A DNA stretch of 22,106 bases from Phallusia fumigata. Lineage: Eukaryota > Chordata > Ascidiacea > Phlebobranchia > Ascidiidae. Below the pieces are notes generated by a model. It saw nothing but the letters and a program-made list of their open reading frames with translations. It was not told the DNA's origin and did not search any database. Location of the stretch: contig QXVZ01007564.1 of NCBI GenBank assembly GCA_008931825.1, positions 3,246-25,351 of the forward strand, given 5' to 3'. How positions within the stretch are numbered: the first letter of the stretch is position 1; the number at the start of each line of letters is the position of its first letter. The position numbers and the translations under genes are program-made. Positions 10,906 to 20,000 of this stretch are shown piece by piece.

Positions 10906-10956
10906 CAAGATGCGCTTGCTTAATCGCATTCACTTTTGCTACGTTCTCTCGGAGAA

Positions 10957-11023
10957 ATGTTGAAGATATCTAGCTTCGCTTTCGTTCTTTTGTGCGCGTC
11001 CTTCGCCGTTGCATCGACAAGCA
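10957..11023 (+). CDS. TIL gene exon 1: signal peptide
   Basis: The ATG opens 22 codons plus one base and ends at the donor A|GTAAGT. The peptide has a Lys at position 3, a hydrophobic core at about 7-18 and an Ala-Val-Ala signal-peptidase site (17-19) followed by Ser-Thr-Ser, so the protein is predicted to be secreted. A longer open frame starting at 10754 ends within this exon in another frame; it is ignored because it lies upstream of the TATA box. Confidence 0.8.
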
Positions 11024-14000
11024 GTAAGTATATGGGGGGTTTACAGTTTATGATATTTGGCAAAAATATGCCAAGTGATTGCGAAATAGAAAACATTATG
11101 TCGTCTAACATTTAGAGAGTCCGTGTCATTTTTTTGTTTAACGGTAACGCCTTGTTTTTTAAAACTCACATATTTTTGAGAATATTATTCTTGCATCGCC
11201 AACGCATTGAGTTATGAAGCATGTAAACAGATTTTACTACATAACTAAGCGTTTGGGTTAAGTAAGTTTTAGTTTATCTGTTATAATTGACTTGTAAATT
11301 TAAAACATTCGGGCATTGATAAATATTAGACCAGAAAACAATTATTTCATTTACTTAACTCGTGGTTTAATGCGGTTCACCGTCATAGTTATTGTAACTT
11401 GAAAATCTTTTTTCTTCTGCCTACCAGTGGGCTCTTTCAAGATCTACTAAAAGTTTGTTTCTTCATCACACGTTCAAATTCGAAATCCAAAATGTTTCCA
11501 CAGCCTCGCAACCAGGATTGTTCCAGCGATGGTGTAAATCCAATCAGCGCTACCACCAATGCAAGCCGTGCCATTGGGATTGCAAGGACAGATATTCGAG
11601 GAAGCCGTGTCCTGCCGTGTGCGAGTCAGGCTGTGCTTGTCCAGCGGGAACTTACTGGAATAAAATCGTCTGCGTGAAACCAGCTCTCTGCCCGAACACA
11701 CGTAGTAAGTGCGATGTTTGAACTGTCTGTGACAGTTGTTCCCAATCTTTTTAAATGCATTCCCCTCTGCTTTTTCGGGAACTTCCCCTACTTTACAAAA
11801 AGTGATAAAAAGTAATATTCCACCTTTATTAATTGAACCACTTGTCTACCTTTGCAGAAATACTATACTCATAATAAATAACTTAACTACAAAGTGGAAA
11901 TTCCTCTCCTTAACTCACCAAATTCCTCCCCGGTTGGGAATCACTGGTCTATGATATAATGTAACGTGTCACAAGAGACTTGGCACAAAGCTGCTGGTGT
12001 TAAAGCGCATCCGTTTCGGTCGGTGCTCTTCAGCCATTTTGTCAACCATTGACCTAATTTTGAAAGCCTCGTGAAACCCTAATGTGAAACAAATTTATGA
12101 AGCGAACGTACACAACAAGAAAACAAGCACTTAGCATCCGGTAATTTTTATCGTGGTAACGTCATTTTATAAATTTTCACTGCATTGTAAATGTAATAAT
12201 CGCAATACATTACATCATCTGTGATTTTATTATTTAGGTTTCGAATGGGTGTGATTAATTTACAGTATTACCACGCGATGAAACTACAGCGAATTAGCAC
12301 ACACACTATACAACTTGGTAGTGCGGAAAACTTACAATAAACTTTTCTAGCATTGATTAATACGATTCTTTTTCTGGCAGCAAAAAAGTAATTTACTTTT
12401 TCTCTTTAGCTTGCCCGGGTAACCAGGTCTACTACGGTTTCTGTCAGCGTCCCTGTCACTTCACATGTGATCAGGCAAACCAGAATAACTTCTGTACAAC
12501 CGTGTGTCGACCCCCAGGTTGCGCGTGCCCCAGTGGTCTGTTCTGGAACGGGGAATTGTGCGTTACACGAAGCCAGTGCCGTAAGTAATATGTGTTGGTG
12601 TCGTTCTCATCCTCGGAACAAGGCCTGATTGCGTGATGCTCATATTGAGTCCGCCGTCGAGCGACCTGTCTCATTGCAGTTCCGTTGAATCTTTGTTATT
12701 TATTTTTTTCCGATTTTTTCTAGATAGGTGACTTTAATTTGGTCATTGTAGGAGCAAATACATTGGGTTAAAGCAATGCCTCCTAAATTACTTGCTGGGG
12801 AAAACACAACCGATCGAGACAGGATTAGATCCCACAACCTTGCGAGCACAAGGCTATCGCGCTAACCGTTCGGCTTGTCTGGCTGCGTTTATCATAGTTC
12901 TCCGCCTAATTGCACGATTTTCTGCTAATTCGTTAATTAGTTTTGGGTTCTGATTGCCCTGGGGAATCTTGTCTGCTTATATTTGCAGAAACGGGTTAAA
13001 GCGTGACCTTTATAAACGAGAGAAAGTAACTTATCGCTAACGAGACAGAACTCTTCCAATATTTTGCAAAATGTGCCTTGTATCACGTATTTTCCGCGAC
13101 CCGCAATCTTTGCTGAGAAAGTAGTAATTTCATGGAACTTCGTGCAGAATCAGCCACGCGACAAACATTAACAGAAGCAATGGTGCAGGCTTCAACAATG
13201 CAAACCGTAGTTAGATATAGGCCATGAGTTCAAACCACTGTTTATAATCTCGGAACTTGAATAGTTGCAGCCGATTTGCGTTGAAGAAATGAACATCCAA
13301 ATTTTACTTCCGTTTTAGGAATTTATTTGAAGCTTTTNTGTGGCGCTTTTTGCAGAACATTGAATATCCAAGACAGATTCAGTCGGTCTTGTTCTCCTTT
13401 CACCCTTAAAACCGATTTTAAAATTAAACATGTTGCGCAATTTTCGACCAAGCAGTATACAGCAATATACTCCACTGACTATTCATCCAAGATCGTTTTT
13501 CAATTTTTAGACCCGTGTCCACCTGGGGTTCCGTATCACCACTGTACAAAAGACCCCTGCACAACTGCAGTATGCCATCGTTATTCCAATGCCGAATGCC
13601 GTGCAAACTATTGTGGCGGTTGTAATGCTGTATTTTACGTCAACAACAAATTAGTTAAGGACTGCGGTAAGTTGAACTCGACCAGAGGTTGGCGATTTTT
13701 TTCCATGGGGATATGTAAAAAACAAAAAAAACATTGCGATGGGCCGGGACAATAGGCGAAACCGAATTCTCCCAACATTATTGTTTTTTTTTTATAAAAA
13801 CGGTAAATAGCATTGTTTTGACCAGTTGGTAAGAATGTATGTTATTTGTGATTTTAAATTAGCTAAACACGCCGGTCAGAGTCAACCATTGGGCCGTATA
13901 TGTTGCCCGGGGGTGGCACAACACCCAGGTGTATTATATTAAACGTTATATTAACAAAACCTTTTTAAGTTGAAGACAGAACGTTGAGTAAAAGAAATTG

Positions 14001-17000
14001 AAATCTTGATTCTACGAAAGTTTGAAAAATAGAAAAAAGGAAAAGCCTACGTATCGAAAAATAGTTGAAAGGATGAGGTTTTGTTTTATGTTATAACTTA
14101 TATTTGCATTCCTTTTAACCTTTATACTATCCTTTAATTTCTTTCAACAACCTTATTTGCATTATTTGCTGTTGCAGACTGCCCGGCCAACCAAATCTTC
14201 TACAAACGTTGCAAGCCATGTCCCAAACACTGCGACCACATTGAAAACCCAGTATTTTGCCGCCAGGCCTGTGCTCCAGGATGTGGGTGTCCTGCACACA
14301 CATATTGGAGCGGAAAGAAATGTGTTTCCCGCGACCAATGTCGTAAGTCTTGGCAACCTTTGAAATGTGGTTGATTTTAGCAAATTGTGGCAGTCGTTTG
14401 TCGCTTGACTAGCGATAGGTTGAACACACAACAGAAAGTTACTAATGGCAGAGATATAAAAACACAGCGGCCTAACTATCCTTTTATTTCCATGGACCTC
14501 TTTAACAGATACTGGAGGATAAAATCCCCCACCGAAATTTAGTTTGTAAAATAGTATGTTTATGTCAGTAAATTTTAGAAGTGAAACTTCAGGAGAAAAA
14601 TTTAAAACAAAATTCCCCCTCTGCAAACACAAAATTGGAGAATCCCTTCAATGAGAACCCCTGGTCTATTGCCAGAATGTAACTGAATTAATTTTCTTAA
14701 CCACTATACTGCCTACATTTTAACTTCAACAATTTGCGCTACATAAAAACATTGACTTATTGTTTATGTTACAGTCTGTCCTTCGAACCAGATCTACTAT
14801 TCCGAATGCAAGCCATGTCAATCAACATGTGAAAACCCACACCCAATTTGTCCAGCGATTTGTAAACCAGGTTGCGCATGTCCAAGTGGCCTAACCTGGG
14901 ATGGAAAAAAATGTATTAAGCCTGATCAATGCGGTAAGGTCATAACCAAGTCTTTAGTAGAAACTAAATAAGCTATAGCTTAAGTTGAGGGTTTACAAAC
15001 TGCTGGGTCCTTAAAAAAGTTTTAAATTAAAACGTATTTAACTCGGGAGTGTAGTGTTGTCCTCAAGTTGAAGTTTCTTTATTATTGTTTGTGTGTCAAT
15101 AAAAATTGAAAGGTAACTGGTGATGACGACATGAATAGTTGCCGAAACTGTTGAAGTACAAAGATCCCTTTGGTAAAAGGTTATTTTTTTTTAAAGTAAT
15201 AGCAATTGCATTTCCAAACTGTCTGGTGGCGTCATTTTCAAGAAGGATGCCGTTTAGCTTAACTAAGGTGCCACCAAGCATCAGCGCCTGAGACAACAAA
15301 ACCCTGACTCACATTCCATTCTCACCTTCAGACTGTCCGGCAAACCAAATCTACTACAGCGGGTGCAAACCATGCCAGTCGACTTGTGATAACCCGAATC
15401 CAATCTGTCCAGCAGTCTGTCTTCCAGGTTGCGCCTGTCCTAAAGGTCTGACCTTGAAAGGAAAGAAATGCATCCGACCTGACCTTTGCGGTAAGACCAA
15501 TATGGATTTTTGGTTAATAGACGTATTGTACATTTTGAATAACAGTACGCCAGGGCTGCTAAGGACGTAATACCGAATCAAAGTCACCCTTTTAGGAAGT
15601 TTTATGTATTATTTAGCCAGGTGTGGTTAGACAAAACTAGTCTACAGTGCAATTCGAACCCTCTTATGCCTTGATTTTACACTTATCGAGTTAGCAAAAT
15701 AAGGACATGGTTTAGCACACTTAATCAAGTTAAGTCTACTCTTAGTCAAATAAGCTTATAATTGGTTGCAGCCGCGAATGTAATTATCTGTCATATCTAA
15801 ACCTCCAACAGCCGCCATGTGTACCAACGATCACTGTACAAATTATTGAAAATCTCGAAATTTGTTTGCAGTTGTGTGTTTTGCCATTTACTCAAGTTAA
15901 AACAATTTCGTGAGCAGCAACCTTTCTCTAGTCTTGTGCTCACTTGACAACGAACAGTGGCGTGTCCTTTTGATAAAGACTCGATTCGGCTCCACTCACA
16001 ATCAACATGCTCTTAACAGGTCCATGTCCCCCTGGCGTACCTGTCGTCAATTGTCTTGTTGATCCTTGCCAGTTTGCGAAATGCCCGAGATTCCCAGGAG
16101 CAAAATGCGTCAGCAACTTCTGCGGTGGATGCAATCACGATTTCTTCATCGGAGGCAGGAAGATTCCCAAGGAAAAATGCGGTAAGTTGGGACGAAACTC
16201 ATGCAATTACCTCTTTTAACCTAGGTTTAGATGTTTTTCTGTAAGCTGAGCTTTTAACTTCGTTTGATTTACCTAAATGTTTGTGATGTGGACTGCGATA
16301 GTGAAAAGGTTGTACAGTACTGTCCTAGAGGGCTTGTTTTTTTATGGTTGTATTGTAACATTGCTTGTTGGTTGTATAGTATTGCCAAAATGCGAGGGCA
16401 ACCAAATCTATTACTCCGGATGCAAGCCATGCCAATCAACGTGTGACAATCCCCACCCAGTTTGTCCAGCGATTTGCAAACCAGGCTGTGCTTGCCGCAA
16501 AGGCCTCACTTTGAAAGGAAAACAATGTATCCCACCCACCCAATGTGGTAATAACCCGGTGTTTTTTACTTTTTTCTTTGTACTTGTTGTAAATGCCAAG
16601 GCCAAACTTACTTCACGCAGGAAGAATTTTCCTTAGCCAGGGGTTCCCAACCATTTTTATTCCACTGACTCCCTAATCCGATAGTAAATACTGAAATTCC
16701 AAACTGAAAATTTCGGTTCATGAATAATACGTTTTCTTGGTAAGAAGAGATATTGAAAGTAAAGCTCTTACAATTAATAAACTTCGTAATTATTGCTACA
16801 AAATAAATAGCACTAGCTTAGGAAGAATATTTTACCAAATCAATGAAAATAATATAATTAAAGCAATTGCATTTAAACAAAATTCCCACTTTGTAAATAC
16901 AAAACTTCTCTAGTGGGAAACCCCCCTAATAACGAACTGTTACATATCGTTTAATTATTAGATAAACACTCGATGTGGCTCCATACACATTTAGCATTGT

Positions 17001-20000
17001 CCTTGTAGGTCCATGTCCCCCCGGCGTACCTGTCGTCAATTGTCTCGTCGACCCCTGCCAATTCGCGAAATGCAAGAGGTTCCCAGAAGCGAAGTGTGTA
17101 AGCAACTACTGCGGTGGATGCAATCACGATTTCTTCATCGGAGGCAGGAAGATTCCCAAGGAAAAATGCGGTAAGTTGGGCCAAAGCGATTTCTCTTTCG
17201 GGCTTACATTTAGATTAAGCCAAAAAGAGAACATACCATAGTTTTCTTGGTGATAAAACGGGCGTAAAGCAATTGCTTTGGTACAAACTTGCAATCAATG
17301 TGTACTTTTCCGAGATGTTACGAACACTTGCATGTATGTTCGACATTACGCAGCAACACCGAAGCCCAGGGCATTATAAGTTATAGGGAGGCAAGCCCTT
17401 TAAAAATAATTCTTGTTTAACATCAAAAAGATCTTTGGTCAAGCAGAATGAGTCGCCTGTCCGACTGCCAAATTGTACGTCTTCCTGGAGTAGTGTTTCC
17501 GTTTTTCCCTTACGTGATCCAGTTAACGTTGTGCAATATCATTATGGCCGATTGTCCCATCAGCATGGCAAGCTTTACTTACCGTGAGCTTGTGACACAA
17601 ACAGGCATTGTTTCAAATTGAGATTCTTAAAAATTTCACCTAACTCCTTGGCATATTTGCAAACTGCTCTATCGGTCACTGGTTGTTGAGAAACACTTTC
17701 CTAGAAGGTAACCTTTCTAAATCATGTAAAATTGATTCATTCCAGAATGCGAGGGCAACCAAATCTATTATTCCGGATGCAAGCCATGTCAATCAACATG
17801 TGACAACCCCCACCCAGTTTGCACGTTGGACTGCAAACCAGGTTGTGCTTGCCGCAAAGGGCTGACTTTGAAAGGAAAGCAATGTATTGCGCCCAGTCAA
17901 TGCGGTAATTATCCTTTTTTTCGATATTTACATCATGTGTGTTTGTACTTACGCCATGTTGGTCAAGATATATAATCTAGCTAACCTACTATATAAGGCT
18001 TTGTGGTAGTTAGGAAAATCACTAGCATTTAATCGAACAGATCCATGGTTTTAAATCCTCCCCTGGGAGAAATTTAGGCTTTATAGTTAAGTTATTCATG
18101 ATTGATAAGTGCATTGGTACACCATTGCTTTTTATCACTTATTGTCTAGTAGGGGAATGCGAGGTTTTAAAATAAGCAAACGGGGAAATGAATAAAAAAG
18201 GTTCGGCACCACTGGTATAGTTTGTCTAACTAAGAGTCATTTTATCACTGGTTGATGATTGAAAACTTCTACAAAAACCTCGAATAAAACTATGTACTTT
18301 GGGCCAATGTGCTGTGCCCCTTAATATTTTGAAACAGACGTTTTTAATTTCAGCGCTAACGAAACCCAAATTACGCATGAGATATGTTTTGTATGATGTT
18401 CACACAGAGTCATTGATAGGTTACGTGTGGTGCAATGTGCGTGTTCTTGAGGGGAACGAGTTATCATTAACATTGCAAAGCACAGCACAAGATGTAGGAT
18501 TACTATGCCTACGGACCCTAATTGCCTAAAGGAAATTTTCTATTTCGCCAATAGAACGCAGGGCTCAAAGTGAAACACTGATTACAACCCAGGGTTTGAA
18601 ATGAGCGCAACGATAGAGATACGTAACATTATGGTTGTTCACAGTCAGGGGGGCCAAAAGGACCCTCATAATTTTAAAATCGTACACTGAGGTCAGCTAC
18701 CCATTAAATTTTCTCTTCCATGTGTACATTAAGTTAGATAAGTTGGCACTCCCCCCATAAAAATGAACTGGCTACATTATTGTTCACAGCGTTTAATGTG
18801 TTGACGATTCAGGTCCCTGTCCGCCGGGAGTTCCCCTGGTGCAATGCGTTATCGACCCATGTGAAGTTAACAGCTGCCCCAGGTTCCCTGAAGCCGTGTG
18901 TAGGGCGAACTACTGTGGAGGATGCAACGCCGAATTCTTCATCGGTAACCGGAAAATTTCCGACGAAAAATGCCGTAAGTTATCGCGATGTAATGTAGAT
19001 GTAGAATTTAACAAACTTTGCAGTTTTATACCGTGGGCACATATTTATTGTAAACTTCCATTCTGGAAGATTTTTGTCATGATACATTTGTGGTTTAATT
19101 ATACTTGGGTAGTTTTAACCTTAAATTACTTTATAACCAAAAAGCAGCTGTTACGCCACAACTAAATGCAAGGCCCAATCTACAACAAGGAATACAGAAA
19201 ACTAACAGAAACTACAGAAACTCCCACCGTTAACAATAACCTCACTCGACATATTTCGTTTTATAGAATGCCGAGCGTCGCTCAACGAACAATTCCGAAC
19301 TTGTGCGCCACCATGCGACGCAACTTGCGATGAGCCGAAGAAGTTATGTTCGTTGCAGGAGAGATGTACGAGGAGGTGCGCTTGTAGACCGGGATATCTT
19401 CGCAACAGCAAAAACGTCTGTGTTCGTCCATCTCAATGCCCTAGTAAGTGTATTTCATCCTATGTGCGTTGTTGAAACTTTGCGAGAATTTAGAAAGGAC
19501 CTAAAACGAGTCTTGAACAAGCTTTGTGCTGTGAACGGTGGTGGAAACTTTTAGTTCGAATCAAAACGAAAATTGAAACTTCTCAAAACCTTGTAAACAA
19601 CAATGTAGAAAGAATGTAGAATAATTTTTTTATTCTTCTAGCGGTTATTTAAATTTAGTAAGGATCCAATCCAAAATCTGTGTCTTGAACCAGCTTTGTG
19701 TGGCGAACCGTGGTAGAACCGATTTAAACAGGCAAAATTTGGACATTAACCAAACCAAGGGTAAGGAATAGAACTATAAACCGGTCCATATCGTTCAGTG
19801 CTTTTAAACTAAAAACGTTCAATAACTAATATGTCAAATTTTCTTCTGCGGAGAAGTGCGATTGTCAAAACACACAAATGAGACTATTTAAAACCGTGAA
19901 TAGTGTATTAAAAGCCCTTACATTGGTAAAAAGTGTAACTTTTCCTTGCTAGAGGAACCAAAACTCAAAATTTGAACACAAATCAACCCTAGGGTAACGG

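Noticed and set aside
10754..10963. 69-codon open frame just upstream of the TIL gene start
   Set aside because: It spans the TATA box, ends in another frame within the signal-peptide exon, and has no recognisable motif; probably chance.
11501..11530. Acceptor of exon 2 at the cag near 11525 (ttccag|cgatgg)
   Set aside because: It would put the TIL domain out of frame with the signal-peptide exon; only 11503 and 11515 preserve the phase.
14162..14632. 156-codon minus-strand open frame over exon 5 and intron 5
   Set aside because: Overlaps a supported domain exon on the opposite strand and a MITE; low-complexity content and no motif.
15620..15720. A functional tRNA gene on the minus strand
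   Set aside because: The A-box- and B-box-like sequences are present, but the acceptor, anticodon and T stems do not pair well; kept only as a weak SINE relic.
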